Assembly: GCF_963576675.1 (NCBI RefSeq)
Contig: NC_088915.1
Span: forward strand, 30,223,501-30,287,500
DNA length: 64,000 nt
From: Euphorbia lathyris
Lineage: Eukaryota > Streptophyta > Magnoliopsida > Malpighiales > Euphorbiaceae
Direction of reading: 5' to 3'
The notes under the pieces were generated by a model, which was not told the DNA's origin, made no database searches, and worked only from the letters and a program-made list of their open reading frames with translations. The first letter of the stretch is position 1. Every line of letters starts with the position of its first letter. Made by a program: the position numbers and the translations under genes. Below are positions 1 through 11,252 of this stretch, piece after piece.

Positions 1-204
1 AGCCCTATCAAAGAAGGGGATATGGTGCTGAAACAGATCCGAATGACGCACACTAACCCTAGGGGCAAGTTTAGGCCAAACTGGGAAGGACCGTTCTTTG
101 TGAAGAAGATCCTGAGCAAGGGGGCGGTGAAGCTTGCTACTATGGACGACATGGAGTTCTCCGAACCTACCAATCTGGATAGGCTCAAGAAATACTTTTC
201 GTAA
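1..204 (+). CDS. C-terminal end of a Ty3/gypsy pol polyprotein (partial)
   Basis: The frame is open from base 1 and ends at TAA 202-204, so about 67 residues of a longer protein are visible and the 5' part lies outside the window. The residues fit the extreme C-terminus of a plant Ty3/gypsy integrase: a GDMVLK strand, then FRPNWEGPFFVKKI, then a short tail ending NLDRLKKYF. The RPNWEGPF block is the typical conserved motif after the integrase core (family knowledge). No chromodomain follows. A long repeat-rich untranslated region and an LTR lie downstream, which fits the Tat lineage rather than chromoviruses. No lesion is visible in this short piece; whether the element is active cannot be told. 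Confidence 0.85.
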   Translation, partial: SPIKEGDMVLKQIRMTHTNPRGKFRPNWEGPFFVKKILSKGAVKLATMDDMEFSEPTNLDRLKKYFS

Positions 205-1304
205 AAAAAAAAAAAAAAAAGAAATAAAAATTCCCGATAGGTTGAAAACCCGCAAAGGGCGATCTATGCAACAATAAGGGACATCCCAATCAGTGAAAAC
301 CCAAGAGGGCGCTCATTTGAAAATTCCGGGATAATAAAAGGAGAGTTGAAAAATCGCTGGGACCTGAAAACCGAAAAAAGGCGGGTCCTGGTAACAGTAG
401 TTATATCTTGAGCAATTATGGAAATAATGTGTAAGTGGCTAAGTATTTCTGTTGCGTGTAAATAAATAAAGGCATGAATATATTCGAAGAGAATGTTTGA
501 AATGATTATGATCGACTGAATGCATGGTATTACAAGTCATGAGTTATACATTTCTTTTCCCCACCACCAAATAAAAAGCCTACACAAACATCTTTTTCAC
601 ATATACCCACTATACATCACAGTAGTACTAATAAAGTCGTAAACCAAAACAACGACGGGACTATCAAGGAGGAGGAACCCCAAAGTCCCAAAAGCCCTCA
701 AGTGAATCAAAGCCTCTGAGGTAAGGTGCCCACTCCTCGGCTAAGGCCTCCTCGGCAACCCGATGACCCTTTATCGCAATCCGCAAACTCTCCTCAGCAG
801 CTCGTTGGACCTCTATATCCACACGGCTCCTCTCCTCGGTTGCCCGGCCTCGCTCCTCCTAGCTGGAGCACTCATCCTCCATCTCTCGATAACGATGTAC
901 GATCTGAGCGTCATCATTCCATAGTGACTCTCCTCGCCCGGCCGCCACGCCCTCCTGTACTCTTCGGTCCATAGAATGGAGGCCTCCCTGTAAAGAAAAA
1001 TAGGAGGGAAGCAATGTAAAAAAGGAGAAAGAAGAAAAAAAAAGAGAAAATATACATACATTCATTCATAATCATGTGCATACATATCACTACACTAGGT
1101 TATACGATACTCACCAGATGATGGGCGTGACTTAAGTCAAGCCGCGCGCAGAAATACTTGGATAGCTCCACGAAATTTGTGCAAGTCTAGGCAGGCTTCG
1201 ATAGGCAAATTAGGATTCGATCTATGGGCACAGGCCCCGCTACAGACTGCGGTCTATGGCATTATCAATGGGCACAAACCCCGCTATGGACTCCAGTCTA
1301 CGGC

Positions 1305-1490
1305 ATGAAGTGACTACGGTCAAAAACTCTCGGACGAGTGATAAAGCCCAAATATCAAAGCTACTGCGGTCACAAACTCTCGGACGGGTGATAAAGCCCA
1401 AATATCAAAGCGACTGCGGTCAAAACCTCTTGGACGATGTCTCAATTCCAACTCTCGGACGAGTGATAAAGCCCAGCTATCATCAACGAA
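1305..1490 (+). repeat. Tandem repeat, ~47-50 bp unit, about 3-4 copies
   Basis: The phrase CTCTCGGACGAGTGATAAAG and close variants recur at about 1327, 1377 and 1453, with a shorter degenerate copy near 1427. It lies inside the 3' untranslated region of the retrotransposon. Short open frames across it on both strands are by-products of the repeat. Confidence 0.75.
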
Positions 1491-1494
1491 GAAA

Positions 1495-1860
1495 ACGCCT
1501 GCGATCAATGTAGAGATTAAGGTCGAACGGTTGATTTGGAGATATGCGAAACAAGAAAACGCCTTCGATCGATGTATAGATTAGGGTCAGATGTTCGATT
1601 TGGAGATCTGCAATACAAGGAAACACCTGCGATTGATGTAGAGATTAGGGTCGAACGATGGATTTGGAGATATGCAAACGAAAGGACGCCTGCGATCGAT
1701 GTATAGATTAGGGTCGGATGTTCGATTTGGAGGTCTGCAATACATGAAAACGCCTGCGATCGATGTAGAGATTAGGGTCGAACGATGGATGTGGAGATAC
1801 ACAAACGAAAGGACGCCTGCGATCGAGGTGGAGATTAGGGTTGAATGATTAATTTCAAGA
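1495..1860 (+). repeat. Tandem repeat, ~60-65 bp unit, about 6 copies
   Basis: Units contain CGCCTGCGATCGATGTAGAG followed by ATTAGGGTCG and GATTTGGAGAT. Copies begin near 1495, 1558, 1624, 1687, 1750 and 1813, and alternate two slightly different forms. It shares the GATCGA...AGGGTCG core with the 46 bp array that follows, so the two arrays are probably related. Confidence 0.75.
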
Positions 1861-1864
1861 CGAA

Positions 1865-2525
1865 AGAGTATATGCGATCGAGATAAAGACTAGGGTCGCT
1901 AGAAAAAGCAACTTTACCTGCGGTCGAAATAAAGACTAGGGTCGCTAAAAAGCAACTTTACCTGCGGTCGAGATAAAGACTAGGGTCGTTAAAAAAGAAA
2001 CTTTACCTGCGATCGAGATAAAGACTAGGGTCGCTAGAAAAAGCAACTTTACCTGTGGTTGAGATAAAGACTAGGGTCGCTAGAAAAAGCAACTTTACCT
2101 ACGGTCGAGATAAAGACTAGGGTCGCTAGAAAAAGCAACTTTACCTGTGGTCGAGATAAAGACTAGGGTCGCTAGAAAAAGCAACTTTACCTGCGGTCGA
2201 GATAAAGACTAGGGTCGCTAGAAAAAGCAACTTTACCTACGGTCGAGATAAAGACTAGGGTCGCTAGAAAAAGCAACTTTACCTGCGGTCGAGATAAAGA
2301 CTAGGGTCGCTAGAAAAAGCAACTTTACCTGCGGTCGATGTGAAGACTAGGGTCGCTAGAAAAAGCCATTTACCTGCGGTCGATTTAGACTAGGGTCGCT
2401 AGAAAAAGTTATTTACCTGCGGTCGATTTAGACTAGGGTCGCTAGAAAAAGCCATTTACATGCGGTCGATTTAGACTAGGGTTGCTAGAAAGAGCCATTT
2501 TACCTGTGATCGATTTAGAGACTAG
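1865..2525 (+). repeat. Tandem repeat array, ~46 bp unit, about 14 copies
   Basis: The unit reads roughly CGGTCGAGATAAAGACTAGG, then GTCGCTAGAAAAAGCAACTT, then TACCTG. Copies in the middle (about 2050-2330) are nearly identical, while those at the 3' end drift (GATTTAGACTAGG variant). Such an array just upstream of the 3' LTR matches the known hypervariable 3' region of Tat-type elements. Confidence 0.85.
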
Positions 2526-2740
2526 GGGCCCCAGAAGGAGCGTTCGCCGGCAACCGATTCAGAGGCAAGGATGGGACAGCCAAAGTGAAGATTGAAGACA
2601 AGATAGGAACTTGCGACATGGAGATCAGGTATTTCTCCTCCCACTCTATAGGTGTCTTTTACTTTAATATATTTCGCATTGCATGTGTTGAATTTACGAA
2701 AATGGTTTTCGAAAAAGCACACACGTCACTGTCAAAAATA

Positions 2741-2756
2741 GAAAAGTAGGGGCAAC
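2741..2756 (+). promoter_or_regulatory. Polypurine tract and 3' LTR junction
   Basis: GAAAAGTAGGGG at 2741-2752 is purine-only apart from one T and lies four bases before TGTAGACACC, a typical plant gypsy LTR start. It would prime plus-strand DNA synthesis. It confirms the element's orientation and places the LTR start at 2757. Confidence 0.75.
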
Positions 2757-3220
2757 TGTAGACACCGGAGTCGGAGGATCGATGAAGAAAAATTATAAAA
2801 AGGGATCCAAATCAGTCGATTGAAATAAATGATGATTCAATAAAAATAATAATGAAAAAAACGTTGTTCGAAGGAACCGTGGAGACCAGTTTGATCGAAT
2901 TCGGAAATCGAATCGAGATGACGGGCGAATCGGTTCCGCGAGTGAAATCTTAAATCATCTCACCGAGTTCGGGGTATTTCACACCCTTTTCTTACTAATT
3001 TTATTATTAATAAAATCTCGGGATGATAGAGGGTTTTATTTTGGTATTCGAGCAATCCAAAGAATATATATATATATATATATATGGTTTTGTAAAAGGA
3101 TCAATTTTATAAAAGCTAATAAAATCGGTTTTGACGAAAATCAATCGTTATTGATTTTGGTTGTTTTTAGATGTATTTTATTTAGTTAAACTTATTTATT
3201 TTTTTTAGTATATATAAACG

Positions 3221-3358
3221 CGGCCCCGTCGGGGCCGGTATTTACGTCACGGGCCGTTGGACGGCCCGTGACGAGGGCTGGGCCGCCCAGGCCCAGCCCT
3301 CCCTGCACTTGGCATTCGGCCAAGTGCAGCAAATGCACTTGGCCGAATGCCAAGTGCA
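3221..3358 (+). repeat. Cluster of perfect GC-rich hairpins in the LTR
   Basis: There are four consecutive inverted repeats: GGCCCC/GGGGCC around 3223-3237; GTCACGGGCCGT/ACGGCCCGTGAC around 3246-3272; AGGGCTGGGC/GCCCAGCCCT around 3275-3301; and a perfect 25 bp stem with a 5 base loop at 3304-3328 and 3334-3358. Each arm of the last stem is itself nearly palindromic (TGCACTTGG...CCAAGTGCA). They lie about 170-310 bases upstream of the LTR TATA box, in U3. Confidence 0.85.
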
Positions 3359-3530
3359 TTTGTTAGCTTTTATTTAAAAAATAAATAAATAAATAAATAA
3401 CAAATGAAATAACAAATAATAATTATAATGATAATAATAATAATAATCATAACAATAAAGCCATCTAGCTTACCTTTGGCTCCAAGTTGGCTTGGAGCCA
3501 AAAATAAATTATGTTTGGGGCTCCATATGC

Positions 3531-3540
3531 CTATAAATAG
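3531..3540 (+). promoter_or_regulatory. LTR TATA box
   Basis: CTATAAATAG is a strong plant TATA box. It is followed by a purine-rich leader. Transcription would be expected to begin about 30 bases downstream, near 3565-3575. Confidence 0.65.
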
Positions 3541-5836
3541 GATGGAGTCCCAAGGCATTAGGGGAAAAAGAAAAAACCCGAACCCCTGGAGAAATTCGAC
3601 GAGATCCGAATTCGCCCAAAAATCCAAAAAACCGACTCAAAACACTAGCAATCGACTTGATTTGGCATCTCCATTACCGATTGAGAGGTAATAATCCGAG
3701 GAACTAGACCCGTTTACTCTTTCATTTCATTCTTTATTACGTTTTTATTGTTTAGATCTACTCCTTTACTCTTTTATTTGCACTTTTATTGCTTAAACTT
3801 GTCAAATTAATTTTCTTCTTTCATTCTACAAACACTTGAGTTTGGATCTAAAATAAAAACCTCGTTTTATGTCCCAATACGAACCGTGACCCCATTTAGG
3901 GGTAGTTCGGGACTAAAACGTTGTAGATCTAGATTTAGAAAATGTTTTAATTAACGTTTTAAAATAAAACATCGTTTTGGGAGTATCTGTTATAGACTAT
4001 GACCCGATTCGGGTAGTTCGGAGGCCAAAAATGATAGAATAGATTAGATCTAAAGCTTTTGAATAAATCTGGAAACTGTTAAGAGCTGTTTCTGTAATTT
4101 CACTTTTTCTGTCTGTAAAGGCGGTTTACTGACGGATTTTCCGTCGGTAAAGCTGCTGGAATTCGGAAAAAATGCCTTTTTAACCCTTTTTTCTTAACTT
4201 TTTGATATTTGGTCCCTAATATATGTATATATAATTATGTAATTATTTTATTAAAATCATTTTGGGGTATATAACTAATAATTATCTATTATATATTTAC
4301 TCATTTTGTGTTTGGGTATTATTTATATTAATCTAACTTTGTAAAAATATATATATGTATATATAGGTTTTCTTTAAGCCCATTTAAGCTATATCTAATT
4401 ATTATTTTTGTGGATCATTTGCTTGGCCCATTTGGGATGATTTATAAATGCTTTTGGGTTATTAGATATTATTTTGGGTATTGATATTGGGATGTACTTT
4501 TAGGTGGGTTAATTTCCATATAGCTATTGTGTAAAAACTAATTTGTGGTTAAATGTTATTTTCTCATTCATGAACTTTACTCATTATTTTTACATATTTT
4601 GAATTAGAATAAAAAGTATACTATACTTAGTGTTATTTTCCTTTTTATTAGCATATATCAATAACTATAGTACATATTATGTTTTTACCTTATTTTTAAT
4701 CTATAATCTATAGGTGTAATCACCATCTTTTACTAAAAAGGTATATATATGTATATATTCCTTTTTTATTCTTTAGACATTTATATGTATATTTTAAATG
4801 GGTTTTGTTTGGTAATTGTGATTTAATTTGTTGTGATTATGATAAGTAAAGGTTCAATTGAGTGAAAAAAAGGGAAATAAACCACAAAAAAGAGACTTTA
4901 ATTTGATTATTTAAACTAAAGAGTTTTTTAGAGATTCTTAATGTAAATAAAAAGGTTTTTCGTCGTTTTAAATCGCTTTCTAAAAATATCACGTTTTAAA
5001 ACCTTAATTCGTTCCAATGACGGATGCGAACCTTGTAATTAAAATCGTTTTCATTGTAAATAATGAAGTTTTGAATCGTTTTCCTAACTAAACAGTTTTA
5101 TACAAAATGAATGAACTTGTATGCTTAATCACGTTTTTGGTTAAAACTTCTTGTTCAAACGTTTTCAAACGCTCGAGTCGTTCCAACGGCGATTCGAGTC
5201 GATGTCATGTAAATTAACGGGGTTTTGAAATGTACCTAAATCGTTCCAACGGCGATTAAGGTACGAACCATGTAAATAAACTCGTTTTTTCGGGGAGTGA
5301 GATTAGCTTAGAGTTAGTGTATAGTCTAAAGCATAAAATCACACTGTGAATAAATCAATTCTCTCTTCTCCCCCTCTCTCTCCTGTATACTTTAAATTTA
5401 TGCAAAATGGGTGATTCTTTACTAAAATGGCTTCAATAACATGCTCAAAACGGTTTTCAAAGCGAGAAAGAAATGGTTTCAAATGAATTTTAAACTTAAA
5501 GAAATATGCGATTAGTCCGTTATCGCCTAACACGCTGAGTAGGAGGCCGGTGGTTCATAACCGGGCGATGTCGGGGTGCCTAGTAGCCTTTCTCCGGAAA
5601 GGAGCTAGCCTTCTTGGCTCGTACCTAAGTTTCCCGAACCCTCACCGGTCTCCCGCAAGGGATCGGTGTTCATTTTCCCATTCGTGGGTGGCGACTCTTC
5701 CATACTCCGAGCTCCGGTCCTGCCGAGCAGCTTGATTCCACGATTGGTTGCTTTCGGCGCCAATCGCCGCTTACGTCGCCATGAGGTGTCCACCCCCCGG
5801 TTCGCCCGGGCGAGGCCGTTCGGCACCTTGTCTAAC

Positions 5837-6003
5837 ACCTGTGGTTTTTTTTTTGCAAACAGGTCCTCGTGGTTGACACCGTTACCAAAATCGCGGAAAC
5901 GGTAAAATTTTCGTCAAGGGTGATGACGTGGCCGAGGGTACTTTTGTCATTAAAAAAAATTGAAAATATAAAAAGACACTGATCGATTTTAAAACTCCCA
6001 AAT
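5837..6003 (+). repeat. MULE-1 left terminal inverted repeat
   Basis: Begins ACCTGTGG and pairs with the right end at 11085-11252. About 165 bases with high similarity, weakening after 5983. Confidence 0.85.
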
Positions 6004-6168
6004 CCAGGAAATCCCCAAAATCCATTCGAAACCTAATTCCCAAATCCAGGAAATCCCCAAAATTCTTAAACCTAAATCGCCAATCGCAGCTATAATTCTT
6101 CGTTTTCGTTCGCAAGAAGAAAAAGTGACCCTCAAAAGTTCAGGAAAACAAGGTAATTCTTCATCGCC

Positions 6169-6645
6169 ATGAGCTCATCATCTTCTTCGTCGAGCTTAAA
6201 CGCACCAAACACGCACTGGAATGGAGTTCACTGTTTTTGCGGGCATAGAGCTCGGGCAAGAACGGCTTTGTCTTCGATTAACATGGGTCGGAGGTACATA
6301 GGTTGTTCTAGATACCCCAGTAAACATGCGTGTCATTTTTTCGACTGGATTGATCCACCTGTATGTGCTAGAGGAAGAGACGTTGTGAAAGAGATGAAAC
6401 TGACAATCAACAAATACGAAGATGAAATCGAGAAATGCCATGGTCGTGAGGTTGAACTGCAATACGAAATTAGAAAATTATCATAGAAGAATAGGGAGTT
6501 GGAGGAGCTTAATGCTTGCAAAAATGCAGAAATGGTCTACCTGTAAGGCATTTTGGACCAGTACAAGAACTCAAAATACCATTTCACAAAGGGTTGGGTA
6601 GTAGTTGTGATATTGTGTTTTGTTGCTTTGTTGTGGTTTAGTTGA
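6169..6645 (+). pseudogene. GRF zinc-finger / coiled-coil / membrane-tail protein of MULE-1
   Basis: ATG 6169 opens a Ser-rich start, then a GRF-type zinc finger (about residues 25-63: CFCGHRARAR...GRRYIGC...CHFFDWIDP). A charged coiled coil follows (about 70-125), then a C-terminal hydrophobic segment WVVVVILCFVALLWF just before the final TGA at 6643-6645. Two in-frame stops interrupt it: TAG 6484-6486 and TAA 6544-6546, so only the first 105 residues could be made. GRF fingers bind nucleic acid in known families. The GRF + coil + membrane tail layout is common in plant genomes, often near MULEs (recalled, not searched). It is divergent to the transposase. Intact copies elsewhere would be ~158 residues. 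Confidence 0.75.
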
Positions 6646-7281
6646 CAAATGTTAGGGAAAAGGATGAGCTAGCCAAAATTGGCTTGATGCCTTGATGTAA
6701 TTGTTGATTGAATGAATGAAAATGGGGTTTTTTTGTGTTCATCGTGTGTTAATTGTCACTTGATTTTGATCATTTTGGGTTTTAATTCTTGTGTAATTGT
6801 TGTTTCAATGTGATAAAGTCACGTGTAATTGTTTTGTGTTCATTAACAGATGGTCATTTTGTGTTCATTAGCAGATGGTCATTTTGTGTTCATTACCAGA
6901 TGGTCATTTTGTGGTAATTGTGAAGCAGTTTGTGCATTGTAATTGCCACAGATGTAATCATAAAAAACTGCCACAGATGTGATCCTATCAAAAGTCAATA
7001 ATATGTGTAAACCATTTTGTCATTCATGTACCTGATAAATACACAAAGATCTTATCCAAAATACACAAAAACATGTCCAACATTGAAGGACACAAAAACC
7101 TAGTAGCCATATACATGTCCAAAGTTTGAAGGACACAAAAACCTATTAGCCATATACATGACACAAAAACATGTCCAACTTTGATAATCACAAAAACCAT
7201 GTCCAAAGTTGACAATAACAAAAACATGACCAAACACAAACCCTAATATTTGTCAAACATTTACATGACACAAAGAACATG
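6646..7281 (+). other. MULE-1 spacer between the two convergent genes, with short tandem repeats
   Basis: No gene here. It holds about four copies of a ~25 bp phrase around CAGATGGTCATTTTGTG (6840-6912) and a run of CACAAAAACATGTCCAA phrases (about 7065-7240). Both are likely 3' flanking sequence of the two genes. Confidence 0.6.
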
Positions 7282-10200
7282 TCACTTGTCATTAACTGGT
7301 GCCCCCGCACCCAATCTTGTTGCCATTCCTTCTAGGCATGATGTCCTCTTAGAGTGCATAATCCTGATTGTCCCTGCCTGTTCAAAATCATTACTTCGTG
7401 GTGGTCTAAATTGATATGTAGGCACTGATGTGGTACCAACTTGGACATGGTTTGGCCTTCCTCTACCACGATCCCTACTTGTACCTCATCCTCTGCCCCT
7501 GCCTCTACTTGATGTCGGTTGACTTTGTGCAGTTCTTGCTCCTGCATTTGAATCCACCTGCTGATGTGGGGTTGGTTGACTAGCACTTCCACTATGTGCC
7601 ATCCTCAGTCTGCCACTCCTATCTGGACTCAACTGTAACAACCAATGCATATAAGTAAACAAAATTAATTGGGAAACATAAGAAATCAGAATACAACAAT
7701 TACCTGTGCTCCAGTTCTTCTAGCATTCTCTCTTTGCATCCTCCTCTACCATGGACTCTCACCAGTTACACCCGCTTTACAACCTCTAGCATTATGCCCA
7801 ACTTGGTTACATTTACCACACTTAACAACACATCCAGCTCTAGACACCTTAAATGGATTTCTTGGCTCATTAACCCCTCTAATTCTTCTCTTTCTAGGCC
7901 TGCCAGGGGGTTTTTGCACTATCCATGGATGGATATCAGGGTAATTGGTCCTAACCCATTCTTTGTTTGATGGAACTGGCCTGAATGGATGATTGTACAC
8001 TGCTATATATGTTGACTTCAAGAAATATTTGTCAACATATTTTTCCGGTTGCTCCCTGTGCATGTAAATGGCAACAATAGCATGCTGACATGGAATACCA
8101 GACAATTCCCATCTTCTACAAGTTCATGTACGAAGATTCAGATCAACAGCAACTGTCCTATCAAAAGCGGTCACCTCATACAGTTCATCCCCATCAGCAG
8201 TGCAGAAGCAATTCCTACTTGCAACTTTCAGTTTCTCCAAATGCTCTTGATATCTTGGACAAATGTCCCCTTTATATTTCAGCATTCCACACAATTTGAT
8301 GTAATGTTTCTTCATACATGCTTTCCTAATGGTTTCCAAACATGAGACTATTGGCAAACACCTAGCTCCTTTGATAAATGCATTGAATGATTCAGCCATG
8401 TTGTTTTGAAGGATATCAGACTTGGTTCTTGTGCTGAAATGGCATCTAGCCCACGTTTTCGGATCATGTCCCATCACCCAGTTATACGCATTCTCATCAA
8501 AGTCCTTCAGCTTCTTCATGTGATATTCCCACAGCTTAACTGGGCCAGCCCCAGCAGCCTCCCATAGCATATCTTTGTACTCTACCCCTTTGAAGCGCAA
8601 TGTCATGTTTTCATGCATATGTTTGAGGCAGAACCTATGCTCCACATTTGGCATAAGCTCTTTGAATGCTTCAACAAGTCCCTATAAATGAATTAACCAC
8701 AAAACCAAAATCACAAAAACATTAACCATAAACCAAAATCACAAAAACATTAACCACAAACACAAATGTATATTAAATAACAGAATAAAGTAAACTAACC
8801 TTTTGCTGATCAGACATAAACACCCATCCAGTTTCTGTCACACTCCCAAAATCATCTTGTAATGCTTGTAAAAACCATGACCATGATTCCTTGCATTCTG
8901 AGTCAACCACAGCAATTGCAAGAGGGAACATGTTTTCATTTTTATCCCTTGCAATTGCAGATAGTATGTGGCCTCACATACAACTCTTTAAGTGGCAACC
9001 ATCCAAGCAAATTAATGGTCTAAGGCCTGCGAAGTACCCTTGCTTTTGTGCAGTCAGCCTGTAGTATATGTACTTGAACACCACTAGCTCTCTAGGCGTG
9101 CTTCTGATATCATATGAGTCTGTATTCTCATCTTGAACTAGTGTCAAGTTTGTCCTCAGTACCACCTTGCTGTCTGGGTTGGATGTTTTGATTGTCTGTG
9201 CATAATCGTATAGACGACGATATTGTTCTTTGACCTCACCCTGGATAATATCACTTGCAATCTTCTTTGCTCTGTAACACTTGGCCATAGTCACATTGAA
9301 ACCCAAGTCTCTTTTAATCTTCCTCTGAACAACCTGAACTTTCCATTCTTCATCATCCCTAAAATCTTCTAGGTACTTCTCAGCAATGAATTTGCTTATG
9401 ATCAAGTGGTTATCATACTCCCTCGGACAACTATGAATTGGTTTAAATGCTTTTATCCTAAAGGTAAGGCTATCACCAACCTTAGATGCCCTTATGTGAA
9501 ATTCACAAGCTGGGAACTTGCATCCAACTACCACAAAATCCTTGCCATTCTTCTTGAAGTAATATGAATACCCTTTAATAACAGCCCATGATCTTAAAGC
9601 TTTCCTAAACTGGTCAGCAGAAACTATCTCATACCAAGACTTAACTCAACATTCCTGTTCTCCCTGTATTGAGCATTTGGCTCAGGCCTCTGATTGTCTG
9701 AGCCATGGAGACTTTCCAATTCATCGTCCAAATCAAGAGCTGATTCATTAAATTCTCTTAGAAGCTCTTCGTCCAGCTCTTCTCCTGCTGTAGATTGTGG
9801 CTCAATCGTTGGTCCAGATTGTGGCTCACTTGTTGGTGCATTTGCAGGTTGTGGCTCAGTCATTGATGCAGGTGGAGGTTGTGGCTCATTTGTAGGTGGA
9901 TTTTGTGGCTCATTTGCAGGTTGTGGCTCACTCATTGGTGCAGATTGTGGCTCATCAGTTTGATGCACATATTGTGGCTCATCAACAAACAACGAGCAAT
10001 CCTCAAAGTCAAGTGACACATCATCACCTAGACTAACAACATCATTCTCTGAACCCTCCATATAATCAATGTCATCGTCATCCTCAACATCTTCTCCAAA
10101 ATCCATTGTTGTCCCCATATACATATCACCACTAACGAATTCATCTTGATCAGCATCACTAACAGAACCATTGTCCTGCATCATATCAGCCCCTACATTA

Positions 10201-10616
10201 CCCTGCATCATCTCAGCCCATTCCTCATCATCCCCTTCACCAGCCCCTTCCTCACCAGCCCCTTCCACAACTTGTGGTGCCGCATCAGTCATATCCACAT
10301 TAAGTGGTGGGCTAAGGGCTTCAAAATATATATCCCATTCTGGATAATCCTTGTTTTCTATACACATGAAGGATACGTTCTTATCATCCACAATCTCTTC
10401 ATATGAGACCTCACCAGTTAACCCAATAACATGATACCATATACGACATCCATGTCTAAACCCCAAGTCACTGTAATACCATAAAAGCTGAAAAAACGAC
10501 AACAAATCTTTATCCACATCAACCTCTGCCACATCCCCTCCAACATACTCCATAGAATCATCATACGATGACCATTTCCCCCCGTAATGAAGTACCAGGG
10601 TTATAAAATCCGTCAT
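7282..10616 (-). pseudogene. MuDR-type transposase of MULE-1 (broken)
   Basis: Read on the minus strand from ATG 10616. The order is a PB1-like N-terminal segment (ITLVLHYGGKW), a long acidic linker with repeated EPQ motifs (10290-9690), a MuDR zinc-binding region (GCKF.AC...H.C, about 9520-9420), the MULE transposase core (CLDGCHLK near 9000, then IARDKNENMFPLAIAVVDSE), a SWIM finger (GIPCQHAIVAIYM near 8090), a CCHC knuckle (CGKCNQVGHNARGC) and an RGRGRG tail. Likely introns are at about 8684-8800 and 7633-7703. Lesions: a frameshift near 9626-9640; TGA 8974-8976; TGA 8124-8126, which removes a SWIM cysteine; TAG 7746-7748; TGA 7486-7488. It cannot make full-length enzyme. It would cut and paste the MULE ends. 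Confidence 0.85.
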
Positions 10617-11084
10617 AGTCTGATACAAATAACATGTACACACATTCAGTAATCATACTAATAATGTACACACAAAAATCACAACATGCATAAATGACAT
10701 GCAAACAACTAAAAGGGAGGAAAAAAACAGAAGGCTGCTCAACAAATCAACAAATACGATAACTTTATCCAACACAAACGAAAACCCTAAATCGAACAAT
10801 AAAAGCAAGAACGATAAGTTGTAGATGGAAGAATTTTCATACCTTGTCTGACACGTCAACCCAAGTAAGCCCGCTTAACTTCCCTACTTGCGATGCATAT
10901 ACGAAGTAAGAACCATGCCCTTTAACACGAAATTACGGTGTAAATCCTTCGACTTGATGCTTTATTACTCGTTCATAGTATTTTAATTGAAAAACGAGTT
11001 GTGATTCATGTCTGTACTAGGGCTTAAGTTAGTAATGTTTACTGGTTTTGTGGAGAAGATGAAGAGGAGTTAGAATATCAAAGG
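10617..11084 (-). other. MULE-1 upstream region of the transposase
   Basis: About 470 bases between the transposase start and the right inverted repeat. It presumably holds the promoter and 5' leader. No TATA box stood out and no other gene is visible. Confidence 0.45.
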
Positions 11085-11252
11085 TCTGGGTTTTAAATCA
11101 ATCAGTGTCTTTTTATATTTTCGATTTTTTTAATGACAAAAGTACCCTCGGCCACGTCATCACCCTTGACGGAAATTCTACCGTTGCCGCGATTTTGGTA
11201 ACGATGTCAACCACGAGGACCTGTTTGCAAAAAAAAAAAAAAAATCACAGGT
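11085..11252 (-). repeat. MULE-1 right terminal inverted repeat
   Basis: Ends CACAGGT at 11252 and mirrors the left end. It contains a longer poly-A tract (about 11229-11244) than the matching tract on the left. Confidence 0.85.

Larger units (their letters stand above)
205..2740 (+). other. Long 3' untranslated region of the Tat-like retrotransposon
   Basis: No credible protein lies between the pol stop and the LTR. The first 200 bases carry repeated GAAAACC...GGGCG phrases (about 243-390), common in the 3' untranslated part of Tat-type elements. Bases 540-1300 are mostly unique, with nothing recognised. From about 1305 to 2525 the region is almost entirely tandem repeats, listed separately. 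The element runs on the plus strand. Confidence 0.7.
2757..5836 (+). mobile_element. 3' LTR of the Tat-like retrotransposon (~3.1 kb)
   Basis: It starts TGTAGACACC right after the polypurine tract. The end is placed at TTGTCTAACA (about 5836), where the inverted repeat of MULE-1 begins; this boundary is uncertain, and GGTGTCCACC near 5790 is an alternative. A CTATAAATAG TATA box lies at 3531-3540, with GC-rich hairpins upstream. Internal low-copy repeats include two copies of a GACC...GGGTAGTTCGG block (3885, 3990) and CGTTCCAACGGCGATT (5180, 5245). No open frame of note. The 5' LTR and the target duplication lie outside the window. Confidence 0.75.
5837..11252. mobile_element. MULE-1: Mutator-like DNA transposon with two broken genes
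   Basis: The ends are long inverted repeats: 5837 to about 6003 reads as the reverse complement of about 11085-11252. Shared blocks include ACCTGTG, GCAAACAGGTCCTCGTGGTTG and GGGTGATGACGTGGCCGAGG; they differ by scattered substitutions and poly-A/T length. Inside are a plus-strand GRF zinc-finger gene (6169) and a minus-strand MuDR-type transposase (10616 to 7282). No 9 bp target duplication is visible: the left flank is TTGTCTAAC and the right flank ACCACATCG. Both genes carry stops, so the element is dead by itself. Confidence 0.88.

Noticed and set aside
726..1065. Overlapping 60-85 residue open frames on both strands
   Set aside because: They lie in the untranslated region of the retrotransposon and show no domain or codon signal; opposite-strand overlap suggests chance.
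1256..1513. 85-residue frame over tandem repeats
   Set aside because: Its sequence simply repeats with the DNA unit.
3370..3691. Open frames over (AAT)n and the LTR promoter region
   Set aside because: Made of simple repeats and the LTR leader; they overlap on both strands and lack any recognisable content.
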